A stretch of 64,000 bases of DNA. Source: Pseudoalteromonas sp. MSK9-3 (GTDB lineage: Bacteria > Pseudomonadota > Gammaproteobacteria > Enterobacterales > Alteromonadaceae). The DNA lies in NCBI RefSeq assembly GCF_003590335.1, contig NZ_MIET01000013.1, positions 1 to 64,000 of the forward strand, read 5' to 3'. Made by a program: the position numbers and the translations under genes. Below, in pieces: positions 47,741 through 56,007 of this stretch; position 1 is the first letter of the stretch, and each line of letters starts with the position of its first letter. The notes beneath the pieces were generated by a model. That model was not told the DNA's origin. It was given only the letters and a program-made list of their open reading frames with translations, and made no database searches.

Positions 47741-48700
47741 ATGGCACTTTATGTAAATACTAACGTAAGTTCATTGAACGCACAAAGACAGTTAAACAAC
47801 TCAGGTAATTCACTTGATGTATCATTCAAGCGTTTATCTTCAGGCTTTCGTATTAACAGCGCAGCTGACGATGCGGCCGGTCTACAAATTTCAGACCGTT
47901 TAACCTCTCAGATTAATGGTTTGAACCAAGGTAACCGAAATGCAAACGACGGTATTTCACTTGCTCAAACTGCTGAAGGTGCAATGGATGAAGTAACATC
48001 GATGTTTCAACGTGTGAGAACGCTTGCACAACAGGCTTCAAATGGTTCAAATACAGATGAAGACAGATTAGCAATTCAGGAAGAGATTCAGTCTTTATCT
48101 GCAGAGGTAAACCGAGTTGCACAAGATACCACATTTGGTGGTCAAAACTTGCTAGATGGTTCTTATGAAGCGAGTTTCCAAGTCGGGTCAGATGCAGTAC
48201 AGACCATCGGTTTTAGTATGAAGAATGTTGATGGTACTGCGAACGACTTGCAGGCTAATGGCGGGTTTACACTATCAGGTATCGCAGGTATCGCTCAAGG
48301 TATTGGTGGAAAATCTTTACAAACGCTTGCTGACGGTGTAAGTGCCGTATCTGGTGCTGCTAATACTTATACATTCTCAGGTACTTTCCAAGCTGGTTCG
48401 ATTAGTGTTTCTTCACAAGCGAATGCACAAGCGGTATTAGCGGGTATGGACGCAATGATTGCGGTAGTAGACAAAAAGCGTGCTGAGTTGGGTGCAGTTC
48501 AGAATCGTTTCCAATCAACTATTCGTAACCAAGCTAATATTTCAGAAAACTTATCGGCTGCAAAATCACGGATTAAAGACACCGATTTCGCTCAGGAAAC
48601 TGCAAGCTTAACTAAAATGCAAATTTTACAACAGGCAAGCCAAACGATCTTAAGCCAAGCAAATCAACGTCCACAAGCAGCGCTAAGTTTATTAGGATAA
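47741..48700 (+). CDS. Flagellin 1
   Basis: This is a filament subunit of 319 residues. The D0/D1 N-terminus ([60 protein letters not shown]) and C-terminus ([39 protein letters not shown]) are well conserved; the middle is short. It contains no Cys. A GGGAGAAA site precedes the ATG. Its FliA promoter marks it as a late gene. The three flagellins are clear tandem paralogues sharing long identical stretches. Confidence 0.96.
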   Translation: MALYVNTNVSSLNAQRQLNNSGNSLDVSFKRLSSGFRINSAADDAAGLQISDRLTSQINGLNQGNRNANDGISLAQTAEGAMDEVTSMFQRVRTLAQQASNGSNTDEDRLAIQEEIQSLSAEVNRVAQDTTFGGQNLLDGSYEASFQVGSDAVQTIGFSMKNVDGTANDLQANGGFTLSGIAGIAQGIGGKSLQTLADGVSAVSGAANTYTFSGTFQAGSISVSSQANAQAVLAGMDAMIAVVDKKRAELGAVQNRFQSTIRNQANISENLSAAKSRIKDTDFAQETASLTKMQILQQASQTILSQANQRPQAALSLLG

Positions 48701-48734
48701 GGTTTAAATTAAGTTATTATGATTTTAGGAAGTG

Positions 48735-48919
48735 GGTGTCCGTGTTTGATGGGGTATTAACACGGACACCGGATTGGATAGCAAAGCGGAGGAGCTTTAA
48801 TCCAAACTGTTCATCAATTCAATGAACAAGTATTTATAAGCATGAACTATGCCAATGTTTATGCTAATTTATTGACACTCACTCTCAAACTTCAAAAAGG
48901 GGCTGTTAGCCCCTTTTTT
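48735..48919 (+). ncRNA. Structured GGA-rich region after flagellin 1, candidate 3'UTR RNA
   Basis: Between flagellins 1 and 2 lie several hairpins in a row. The first is a perfect 12-bp stem, GGTGTCCGTGTT (48735-48746) with AACACGGACACC (48759-48770). The second, GGATT...AAAGC with GCTTTAATCC (48771-48803), presents GGAGGA in its loop. The third is TGTTCAT with ATGAACA (48808-48828). A strong terminator closes the region: AAAAAGGGGCT, loop GTT, AGCCCCTTTTT (48894-48919). GGA triplets at 48728, 48764, 48771, 48776 and around 48788-48793 resemble CsrA-binding sites. The terminator is certain; the ncRNA role is inferred. No coding frame is evident. Confidence 0.45.
48894..48919 (+). terminator. 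Intrinsic terminator between flagellins 1 and 2
   Basis: AAAAAGGGGCT and AGCCCCTTTTT form an 11-bp stem around GTT, ending in six T. It lies ~195 bases past the flagellin 1 stop. Confidence 0.92.
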
Positions 48920-48956
48920 CATGAAATGTACAAATAATAAATGAACTATTATTATT

Positions 48957-48972
48957 TGGCCTACCTTTTGCA
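48957..48972 (+). promoter_or_regulatory. Sigma-54 promoter of flagellin 2
   Basis: TGGCCTACCTTTTGCA has GG (48958-48959) and GC (48970-48971) 10 bases apart with a perfect TTGCA. It lies ~150 bases before the gene, giving a leader of roughly 138 bases. No FliA promoter is found upstream of this gene. Confidence 0.85.
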
Positions 48973-49074
48973 TTACTCATTCTAAGTAAGTTAAATACCA
49001 TGCAAATGGCAGTTTTTTGCCCCTTCGGCAAATAGCTTTGACGATAAAAATTGCCATCTTGTATTTAGTAAATT

Positions 49075-49096
49075 AAAGCTGAGGTAATTCAGCTTT
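49075..49096 (+). promoter_or_regulatory. Leader hairpin of flagellin 2
   Basis: AAAGCTGA and TCAGCTTT form a perfect 8-bp stem around GGTAAT shortly before the ribosome site. A second structure upstream (ATGGCA near 49006 with TGCCAT near 49052, enclosing TTTGCC/GGCAAA) makes the leader highly structured. Possible translational control. Confidence 0.45.
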
Positions 49097-49120
49097 GACT
49101 TGAAATAGAGAGAATGAGTT

Positions 49121-50083
49121 ATGGCTTTATTTGTAAATACTAACGTCAGTGCATTAAATGCCCAGCGTCAATTAACCAATTCAGGTAATGAATTAGATAC
49201 TTCATTTAAACGTTTATCATCGGGTTTACGTATTAACAGTGCCGCTGATGATGCCGCTGGCCTGCAAATTACAGACCGTCTTCAGTCGCAAATACTAGGT
49301 TTAGGACAAGGTAATCGTAATGCCAATGATGGCATTTCTTTGGCGCAAACCGCTGAGGGGGCAATGGATGAAATGACATCTATGTTCCAGCGAATTCGTA
49401 CATTATCGCAACAAGCCGCTAATGGTTCGAATACAGATGAAGATAGACTGGCAATTCAAGAAGAGATCCAGCAGCTTGCAAGTGAGGTGAATCGAGTTGC
49501 AAGTGATACTACATTTGGTGGTCAGAATTTGCTGGATGGTACTTATGCTGCGAACTTTCAAGTAGGTGCTGATGCTGTTCAAACTATTGGCTTTAGTATG
49601 CAAGATGTTGGTGGAACAGCAAATAGTCTTCAGGCGAACAATGGATTTACATTGTCAGGAATTGCAGGAATAGCTGCTGCAGTGGGTGGATCAAACCTAC
49701 AAACATTGGCCAGTGGTGTGAGTGCAATATCAGGCGTTGCTAACGCATATACTTTTTCTGGGACATTTCAGGCTGGCACGATCAGTGTGTCTTCACAAGC
49801 AAATGCGCAAGCTGTTTTTGCTGGCATGGATGCAATGATAGCCGTGGTTGATAAAAAGCGAGCCGAATTAGGTGCGGTTCAAAACCGATTCCAATCAACG
49901 ATTAGAAACCAGGCAAATATCTCAGAAAATTTAGCATCTGCAAAATCGCGGATTAAAGATGCAGATTTTGCGCTGGAAACAGCTATGCTTACAAAAAACC
50001 AAATTTTACAACAAGCTAGCCAGACAATATTGGGTCAAGCTAATCAAAGACCGCAGGCTGCATTAAGCTTATTACAAGGGTAA
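49121..50083 (+). CDS. Flagellin 2 (sigma-54-controlled)
   Basis: A 320-residue flagellin, close to flagellins 1 and 3 in the terminal D0/D1 regions (ALFVNTNVSALNAQRQLTNSG, LRINSAADDAAGLQITDRLQ and RIKDADFALETAMLTK). It differs at scattered positions and ends ALSLLQG. It is the only flagellin of the three with a sigma-54 promoter, a long structured leader and no FliA promoter. In Vibrio the sigma-54-dependent flagellin (FlaA) is the one essential for filament formation, so this copy may play that role. That is inference. Confidence 0.95.
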   Translation: MALFVNTNVSALNAQRQLTNSGNELDTSFKRLSSGLRINSAADDAAGLQITDRLQSQILGLGQGNRNANDGISLAQTAEGAMDEMTSMFQRIRTLSQQAANGSNTDEDRLAIQEEIQQLASEVNRVASDTTFGGQNLLDGTYAANFQVGADAVQTIGFSMQDVGGTANSLQANNGFTLSGIAGIAAAVGGSNLQTLASGVSAISGVANAYTFSGTFQAGTISVSSQANAQAVFAGMDAMIAVVDKKRAELGAVQNRFQSTIRNQANISENLASAKSRIKDADFALETAMLTKNQILQQASQTILGQANQRPQAALSLLQG

Positions 50084-50116
50084 TAAATAAAATTTTAATA
50101 TATTTACAAATTTAGC

Positions 50117-50143
50117 TAAAGCTTTCGCTTCATACGCCGATAG
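50117..50143 (+). promoter_or_regulatory. FliA (sigma-28) promoter of flagellin 3
   Basis: TAAAG (50117-50121) and CCGATAG (50137-50143) are 15 bases apart, one mismatch from consensus. It lies ~100 bases before the gene. Confidence 0.85.
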
Positions 50144-50241
50144 CAGAATTAGAGAACTATAAATCTAGGACTCTAATTCGGTATCTAGCAGGGTAGGGGT
50201 ATCCCGCTAGTTACCTTATCTAAGATGAAGCGGAGGCTATT

Positions 50242-51201
50242 ATGGCTTTATATGTAAACACTAATGTGAGTTCTTTGAACGCACAAAGACAATTGAGTAA
50301 TTCAGCAGACTCGTTGGATACATCGTTTAAACGGTTATCTTCCGGTATGCGTATTAACAGTGCTAGAGATGACGCGGCAGGTATGCAAGTATCTAACCGT
50401 CTAACTGGTCAAATAAATGGTTTGAACCAAGGGATACGAAATGCGAACGATGGTATTTCTTTGGCGCAAACAGCAGAAGGTGCTTTGGATGAAACAACAC
50501 AAATGTTTCAGCGTATCCGGACACTAGCGCAACAAGCTTCAAATGGTTCAAATACCGATGAAGATAGGCTTGCGATCCAAGAAGAAATCCAGTCATTGTC
50601 ATCAGAAGTCAACCGAGTAGCACAAGATACTACTTTCGGTGGTCAAAACTTACTAGATGGTTCTTATGATGCTAACTTCCAAGTAGGTGCTGACGCAGTA
50701 CAAACTATTGCATTTAGTATGAAAAATGTTGACGGTACAGCCAATGATGTTTCTGCCAATGGTGGGTTTACCTTGTCAGGCATTGCTGGTATTGCTCAGG
50801 GCATCGGTGGTAAATCTTTACAAACGCTGGCTGATGGCGTGAGCTCAGTGTCAGGCGTCGCGAATAGCTATACGTTCTCAGGTACATTCCAAGCAGGTTC
50901 TATCAGTGTATCATCTCAGGCAAACGCACAAGCTGTGTTGGCTGGTATGGATTCTATGATAGCAGTGGTAGATAAAAAACGTGCTGAGTTAGGTGCAATT
51001 CAAAACCGATTCCAATCAACTATACGTAACCAAGCAAATGTAGCAGAAAACCTGACAGCTGCGCGATCTCGTATTAGCGATACAGACTTTGCTCAAGAAA
51101 CTGCAAACTTAACGAAAATGCAGATCTTACAACAGGCTAGTAGTTCGATTTTAAGTCAAGCAAATCAAAGACCTCAGGTAGCCTTATCGTTATTGGGCTA
51201 A
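50242..51201 (+). CDS. Flagellin 3
   Basis: A 319-residue flagellin. The body from QTAEGALDE through [20 protein letters not shown] resembles flagellin 1 most. It has distinctive changes such as [17 protein letters not shown] and the C-terminal [27 protein letters not shown] site precedes the ATG. It has its own FliA promoter and no clear terminator behind flagellin 2. It is followed by flaG. Confidence 0.95.
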   Translation: MALYVNTNVSSLNAQRQLSNSADSLDTSFKRLSSGMRINSARDDAAGMQVSNRLTGQINGLNQGIRNANDGISLAQTAEGALDETTQMFQRIRTLAQQASNGSNTDEDRLAIQEEIQSLSSEVNRVAQDTTFGGQNLLDGSYDANFQVGADAVQTIAFSMKNVDGTANDVSANGGFTLSGIAGIAQGIGGKSLQTLADGVSSVSGVANSYTFSGTFQAGSISVSSQANAQAVLAGMDSMIAVVDKKRAELGAIQNRFQSTIRNQANVAENLTAARSRISDTDFAQETANLTKMQILQQASSSILSQANQRPQVALSLLG

Positions 51202-51211
51202 TCTGTTGTAT

Positions 51212-51250
51212 TACGCCAATTTCAGATGCTACGCTTCTGGACTTGGCGTA
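51212..51250 (+). repeat. Long hairpin between flagellin 3 and flaG
   Basis: TACGCCAA (51212-51219) pairs with TTGGCGTA (51243-51250). Inside, CAGATGC and GCTTCTG form an inner stem with one mismatch. There is no T-run, so it is more likely an mRNA-processing or stability structure than a terminator. A TATAAT follows at 51254. Confidence 0.5.
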
Positions 51251-51284
51251 TACTATAATTAAGTAGTGTTTAAGGAGATCTATT

Positions 51285-51686
51285 ATGAAAGATATTGACC
51301 CTTCAAATGTTATCGCCAATGTTTTGACTGGAAGTGTCATAACGGAACAACTTTCTAACGGTATAAAGCGACAAATAGAAGAAAGTAGCAAGGCATCGAG
51401 TGATAAAGAAGAACAATCGCTAGATACGCCAGTGGATAGTCAATTTTTGATTGATGATGTAAAGAAGAACTTAGAGAAGCTAGATAAGGTTATTCCAGTA
51501 ACGACAAACTTGTCATTTGAGTTTGATGAAAATGGTGACCCACCGTTTATTCGGGTGGTTGATAAAGGAAATGATGAAGTGATTCGAGAGATTCCTTCAG
51601 AAGAATTTCGTGAAGTTGCTAAGGCTTTGGATGAACTGGCCGATAAATTAACAAGCAAAGGTGTTTTACTCGACAGTATCGCATAG
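51285..51686 (+). CDS. flaG: FlaG family protein
   Basis: FlaG proteins influence flagellar filament length. The protein has 133 residues: a variable, charged N-terminal half and the conserved C-terminal FlaG domain, TNLSFEFDENGDPPFIRVVDKGNDEVIREIPSEEFREVAKAL. An AAGGAG site precedes the ATG. It sits between the flagellins and fliD, the usual place in polar-flagellar clusters. Confidence 0.9.
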   Translation: MKDIDPSNVIANVLTGSVITEQLSNGIKRQIEESSKASSDKEEQSLDTPVDSQFLIDDVKKNLEKLDKVIPVTTNLSFEFDENGDPPFIRVVDKGNDEVIREIPSEEFREVAKALDELADKLTSKGVLLDSIA

Positions 51687-51712
51687 AGCACAATGAATTT
51701 TGGAGATACAAC

Positions 51713-53140
51713 ATGCCACTTATAACTTCTGCCGGTATCGGCTCAGGCCTAGACTTAGAAAGTATCATTACAGCGTCAGTTAACGCTGAAAGTGGTCCGA
51801 AAGTTGCGGCATTTGCAAAAAAAGAAGAGTCACTTAAAGTAGAGCTATCTGCAATAGGTGAAGTTAAGTCGGCTATCTCACAATTGAATGATACGATTGA
51901 AAAGTTAGCTGACCCAGATAATTTTGGTAAAAGGGCGGCAACGATTACGCAGCCGACTAGCGGTGATTTAATTAGCGTAACACCCACATCCGATATTTCA
52001 GTGGGCAGCTTCGATATCGCAGTAACACAATTAGCTCAAGGGAGTCGAGCAGTCAGTGCGGATAACGCATTTTCGTCTGTCGATGACGTAGTTACAGCGT
52101 CGGGAGGGACATTAACCTTTGGTGCAGGAACTGACAATACGTTTGATTTAACACTTAGTGCAGGTGCAACACTTGCAGAATTGAGAGATGCGATTAATTC
52201 TGCAGACAACAACTTTGGGGTTACAGCTAACATTGTTAATACGGGTGATCCCGCTATAGGGTCGAAGCTTGTACTTACCTCGAGTGTGAGTGGTACAGGT
52301 AATGATTTAGTTATTACCAGCGATACAGCTGAGCTAGATGCTATTGAGACCTATGATGCATCAACGAACCCCAGTGGGGGCATGACAATCGCTGCAGATG
52401 ACGTGGCTCAAGATGCAATAATTACAGTGGATGGTTTAACGGTAAATAGCGCTACGAATACTTTTAAAGATGCAGTTCAAGATATGACAATCAAGGCATT
52501 AAAAGTCAGTGAGGATGATGATGCCGGTTCTCCAGAAACAGCAAAATTAAATATTGATTATGATAAAGAATCAGTCTCCACGCTGATTGACGAGTTAGTA
52601 ACAAATTATAACAACTTAATTGGAAATATAGGTTTTCAAACTAGGATAGGTAAACCACTCAATGGTGATTCATCTATGAGGAGTTTAAGTGACCAACTTA
52701 TCAATACACTGGGTAAAACGTTAACTGACGCCGGTCCTTTTGGCTCTATTTTTGATATAGGCTTGGGTGTTAAGAAAGATGGATATTTAGAAAAATCATC
52801 ATTGGTAAGAAGTTTAGATGAGGCAATGGATGAGAATTTTGATGATATTGGCAAGGCATTTGCAGGGGATAATGGGGTTGCGAAAGATTTAGAAACTTTG
52901 TTGGGTAACTATATAGACTCATCGGGTCTTATCAAACAAAGGGAAACTTCTTTGAATGGTCAGTTGAGTGAGCTAGAAGACGATGTTGAAAACCATGAGT
53001 TTCGAATGGAGTCTTTTGAAGCTGGGCTTAGGCAAAAATATTCTGGATTAGATGTCTTACTTGCTAATATGCAGCAAACTCAGTCTTATTTAGGCGCGCA
53101 ACTTGCTAATTTACCAGGCTTTACCAAGTCAAATAATTAA
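51713..53140 (+). CDS. fliD: Filament cap protein FliD (HAP2)
   Basis: FliD caps the filament and folds flagellin at the tip. The N-terminal LITSAGIGSGLDLESIITASVNAE and the coiled C-terminal LKQRETSLNGQLSELEDDVENHEFRMESFEAGLRQKYSGLDVLLANMQQTQSYLGAQL are typical; the middle contains the SVGSFDIAVTQLAQGSRAVS domain. At 475 residues it has normal length. fliS follows after 9 bases. Confidence 0.94.
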   Translation: MPLITSAGIGSGLDLESIITASVNAESGPKVAAFAKKEESLKVELSAIGEVKSAISQLNDTIEKLADPDNFGKRAATITQPTSGDLISVTPTSDISVGSFDIAVTQLAQGSRAVSADNAFSSVDDVVTASGGTLTFGAGTDNTFDLTLSAGATLAELRDAINSADNNFGVTANIVNTGDPAIGSKLVLTSSVSGTGNDLVITSDTAELDAIETYDASTNPSGGMTIAADDVAQDAIITVDGLTVNSATNTFKDAVQDMTIKALKVSEDDDAGSPETAKLNIDYDKESVSTLIDELVTNYNNLIGNIGFQTRIGKPLNGDSSMRSLSDQLINTLGKTLTDAGPFGSIFDIGLGVKKDGYLEKSSLVRSLDEAMDENFDDIGKAFAGDNGVAKDLETLLGNYIDSSGLIKQRETSLNGQLSELEDDVENHEFRMESFEAGLRQKYSGLDVLLANMQQTQSYLGAQLANLPGFTKSNN

Positions 53141-53149
53141 GGTGTTATA

Positions 53150-53578
53150 ATGTATAATGCAAAAGTAAAAAATTATCAAAAAGAAGCTTTGAAGACTCGC
53201 GTTGCGGGTGCTGATAGGTATGAAATTATTCAAATGCTGATGTCTGGCGCAATTGAAAAAATGGTGTTTGCAAAGGTGGCAATTGATAAGAAAAACCTAG
53301 AGGCAAAAGCTGAACATATTTCAAAAGCTTCAGCTATTATCGAAGCTTTAAGGGGTTGTCTTGATTTTGAAGTTGGTGGAGAGGTTACTGAGAACTTGTA
53401 TTCACTGTATTCGTACATGATTGATAGATTATTAGATGCAAGTTTAAAAAATGACTCGTCAATTGTTGAGGAAGTATCGATGCTTTTGAAGGAGATTAAA
53501 TCAGCTTGGGACGCTATCCCATACTCGATCCGCGAGAAGACACTTGGGGATAATGGTAGTGATGCCAATGCTGGATAA
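53150..53578 (+). CDS. fliS: Flagellar export chaperone FliS
   Basis: FliS binds the C-terminus of flagellin in the cytoplasm and prevents early polymerisation. The protein (142 residues) is helical, with the family motifs ADRYEIIQMLMSGAIEKMVFAK, AIIEALRGCLDFEVGGEVTENLYSLYSYMIDRLL and a C-terminal SAWDAIPYSIREK. The start ATG is preceded by AGGTG. The fliT-like gene overlaps its end. Confidence 0.93.
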   Translation: MYNAKVKNYQKEALKTRVAGADRYEIIQMLMSGAIEKMVFAKVAIDKKNLEAKAEHISKASAIIEALRGCLDFEVGGEVTENLYSLYSYMIDRLLDASLKNDSSIVEEVSMLLKEIKSAWDAIPYSIREKTLGDNGSDANAG

Positions 53579-53876
53579 AATCCAGCAAATAGGCAACCTT
53601 ATTGATGAAGTCAGTGAGGTGCTTAATAATAGTCCTGAGCCCAAAGAAATAACGAATATTGTAGATACCTGTCAACTTATTGAACGAACATTACGGTCAG
53701 TTTTTGAATCCCCAGACTTCACGTTGAATCAAGATGAGGTGGATAGATTAAATGAAATTTATACACGCTATTCAAATTTAATAAGCTGCGTAGAGACAGA
53801 GCAAAAACTAACTTATAATAAATTAGTGAAGCATGTCGGTAATAAAAAGAAGCTTGATGTCTACAGAAACCTGTGA
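53562..53876 (+). CDS. FliT-like small helical protein
   Basis: A ~104-residue, all-helical protein (LDKIQQIGNLIDEVSEVLNNS, then INDVDTCQLIERTLRS-like helices and LSTRYSNLISCVETEQKL-like helices) located directly behind fliS, where fliT usually lies. FliT is the chaperone of FliD. Sequence similarity to FliT is not clear, so the name rests on position and size. Start candidates lie at 53544, 53553, 53562 and 53568; 53562 is chosen with GGGGAT upstream. It overlaps fliS by 17 bases, and the next gene may overlap its end. Confidence 0.55.
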   Translation: MPMLDKIQQIGNLIDEVSEVLNNSPEPKEITNIVDTCQLIERTLRSVFESPDFTLNQDEVDRLNEIYTRYSNLISCVETEQKLTYNKLVKHVGNKKKLDVYRNL

Positions 53877-55980
53877 TCTCTATATGAATAAAAACAAACA
53901 CAATCAGCCGTTACAAACCCAAATTAATCAGTTAGATGAAAGCATATCTCACACAATCGCGCATCAAAAAAGAGAAGCTGCTTTTTCAGAGGAAGCGAAC
54001 GCTCGTTTTGAACATAATATCGTATGTATAAATAAATATTATCCTGACCTAGGCAAAGCGATTGAAGAGTTCGAGTTACGAGATGATTTTTGCCTACATG
54101 TGACACAAAGCGGTCATGGGAACTTTGTACCAAAGGGTATGACAATACCTTTATACGGAGATGACCCTATTGAACAAGCTCAAAAGCAAGTTACGGAGCA
54201 TATTAATAACGCATATTTCACAGTTACTGATTATAGTAGTTATCCAAAAAGGAAAAGTGACGATAGGATCCATACCAATTACATGGTAGACCTTGGCGCA
54301 ATAATGCGTGAGAATAAAGAGGCAAAGCAACCCAAGTTAAAAAGTCTGCCTGATACGTTCCCTACAGCGATGATTTTTGGGTTAGGCCTTGGCTATCATG
54401 TAACAATGCTTATGGAACGATGCCAATTTGATTATACATTCTTGATTGAGCCTGACTTTGAAGTGTTTTTTGCTAGTTTATTTTGTACTGACTGGGCGAG
54501 TATTATTGAGCGTATTGATGAAGAAGGTAGTAACTTATACTTTCTCTTAGGTGTTTCTGAAAGTACCCTTATTGCTGATCTCGAGGTTATTACTGAATCT
54601 ATAGGTTCTCAAGCGCTTGTGCGTTCTTTTTGTTATCAGCACATTCCGAACTCTAGTTTAAATGACATCGTAAAAATTTGGTTTGAAGATTACTTTAAAT
54701 TTCAAACTGGACATGGGTTTTATAATGATGCAATAACTGGACTAGCTCACTCTATTCATCACGCTGAAAGTCAAGTTAGCTTTTTAAAAGACGTAGACAA
54801 AAAAAATTTCAAATTTCAAGATGTGCCTGTTTTTATCATAGGTAATGGTCCTTCTTTGGATGAAGCAAGTGATTTCATCAAACAACAGCAAGGAAAAGCA
54901 ATTATAGTTGCAGCTGGTTCAGCTTTAGCATCATTAGTTAAATTAGGTATTAAAAGTGATTTTCATGTGCTCGTTGAAAGGCCTTTGTCAAACTATAAAA
55001 TTGTCGAAGATGTGTTACCTAAAGAAGAGTACTTAAAAACAAACTTACTCAGTGTGAATGTGGTATACCCTGATACAACAAAGCTCTATAAGTGGTCGGG
55101 ATTAGCTTTGAAGGGAAATGAATCTGGCACTGATTTACTGAGAATCTTAGCATTTCAAAATCAGCAAATAACGCTACCATTACCTTCGTTCAGCAATCCA
55201 CTCGTTTCTAACACGGCATGTAGTATATTTAGTTATTTAGGCTTTAAACATATTTATTTGTTTGGGGTAGACAACGGTAACTGTGTTTCTGGAAAACACC
55301 ATAGTAAATTTAGTTTCTATAGAAACTCACCAGACGAACCTGGTTACCACAGCCCAGGAGTAACAGAAAATACTTTAGAGGGTAATTTAACTGGCTTTGT
55401 TTATACTAATGATTTATATAAATTATCACATAGACAAATTGAAAGCTTAATCTCAACCTATCCGAATATTACTTTCTACAATGTGGGTAATGGAGCCAAG
55501 CTTAAAGGTGCAGTTCCGGTAAGTGCACAGGAGTTATTACCAATCCCCTCGACAATCGAGATAGACACTGTTGTAGAGTCAATTAAAAGAGACTTTTATT
55601 GTCCTTTATCTTTAAATATCAATGATGAGTTTGTTGGGGTGGGTATTTTCAATGACGTATGTGAACATTTAAAGAGCATATGTCATGAAAGCGTAAATAG
55701 CCGAGCTGAAGCTGCGTCTAATTTAAAAAGGCAAGAGCAATATATATATTCATTGAGAGGCACCGTCGCGAGTCATCTATTTCATATTTTAAAAGGGTCG
55801 TTATTATATTTCCACTGCCCGATTATTACGCTGTTATACAGCTATGAGGACGATGATTTTACCTTGCAACGTTATGAGCAGCTCAATAACCTTTGGATTA
55901 ATTATATTAATAGTATACAGGCTGATTTTGGTTCTAATTACCGAAAATTCTGTGATTATTTAAATCCAAGTCAAATTTAG
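53833..55980 (+). CDS. Motility accessory factor, Maf/DUF115 flagellin glycosyltransferase-like
   Basis: A 715-residue protein with the DUF115 (6-hydroxymethylpterin pyrophosphokinase MptE-like) core: VPVFIIGNGPSLDEASDFIKQQQGKAIIVAAGSAL, SDFHVLVERPLSN, and FKHIYLFGVDNGNCVSGKHHSKFS. N-terminal block includes AMIFGLGLGYHVTMLMERCQ. Maf proteins transfer pseudaminic or legionaminic acid to flagellin. It sits between fliS/fliT and a nonulosonic-acid operon, which fits this role. Starts at 53833, 53857 or 53884 are possible; the first overlaps the fliT-like gene and none has a strong ribosome site. Confidence 0.85.
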   Translation: MSVIKRSLMSTETCDLYMNKNKHNQPLQTQINQLDESISHTIAHQKREAAFSEEANARFEHNIVCINKYYPDLGKAIEEFELRDDFCLHVTQSGHGNFVPKGMTIPLYGDDPIEQAQKQVTEHINNAYFTVTDYSSYPKRKSDDRIHTNYMVDLGAIMRENKEAKQPKLKSLPDTFPTAMIFGLGLGYHVTMLMERCQFDYTFLIEPDFEVFFASLFCTDWASIIERIDEEGSNLYFLLGVSESTLIADLEVITESIGSQALVRSFCYQHIPNSSLNDIVKIWFEDYFKFQTGHGFYNDAITGLAHSIHHAESQVSFLKDVDKKNFKFQDVPVFIIGNGPSLDEASDFIKQQQGKAIIVAAGSALASLVKLGIKSDFHVLVERPLSNYKIVEDVLPKEEYLKTNLLSVNVVYPDTTKLYKWSGLALKGNESGTDLLRILAFQNQQITLPLPSFSNPLVSNTACSIFSYLGFKHIYLFGVDNGNCVSGKHHSKFSFYRNSPDEPGYHSPGVTENTLEGNLTGFVYTNDLYKLSHRQIESLISTYPNITFYNVGNGAKLKGAVPVSAQELLPIPSTIEIDTVVESIKRDFYCPLSLNINDEFVGVGIFNDVCEHLKSICHESVNSRAEAASNLKRQEQYIYSLRGTVASHLFHILKGSLLYFHCPIITLLYSYEDDDFTLQRYEQLNNLWINYINSIQADFGSNYRKFCDYLNPSQI

Positions 55981-56007
55981 AAATAAATTAAAGTTGAATT
56001 AAATAAC

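Noticed and set aside
49008..49020. GGCAGTTTTTTGC as a second sigma-54 promoter of flagellin 2
   Set aside because: The GG and GC are only 9 bases apart, whereas sigma-54 needs 10; the better element is at 48957.
49041..49047. ACGATAA upstream of flagellin 2 as a FliA -10
   Set aside because: No TAAAG-like -35 lies 15 bases upstream (the bases there are CCCTT).
47741..51201. Three flagellin genes as assembly duplication or CRISPR-like repeat
   Set aside because: They differ at many positions and in their promoters and leaders, so they are true paralogues.
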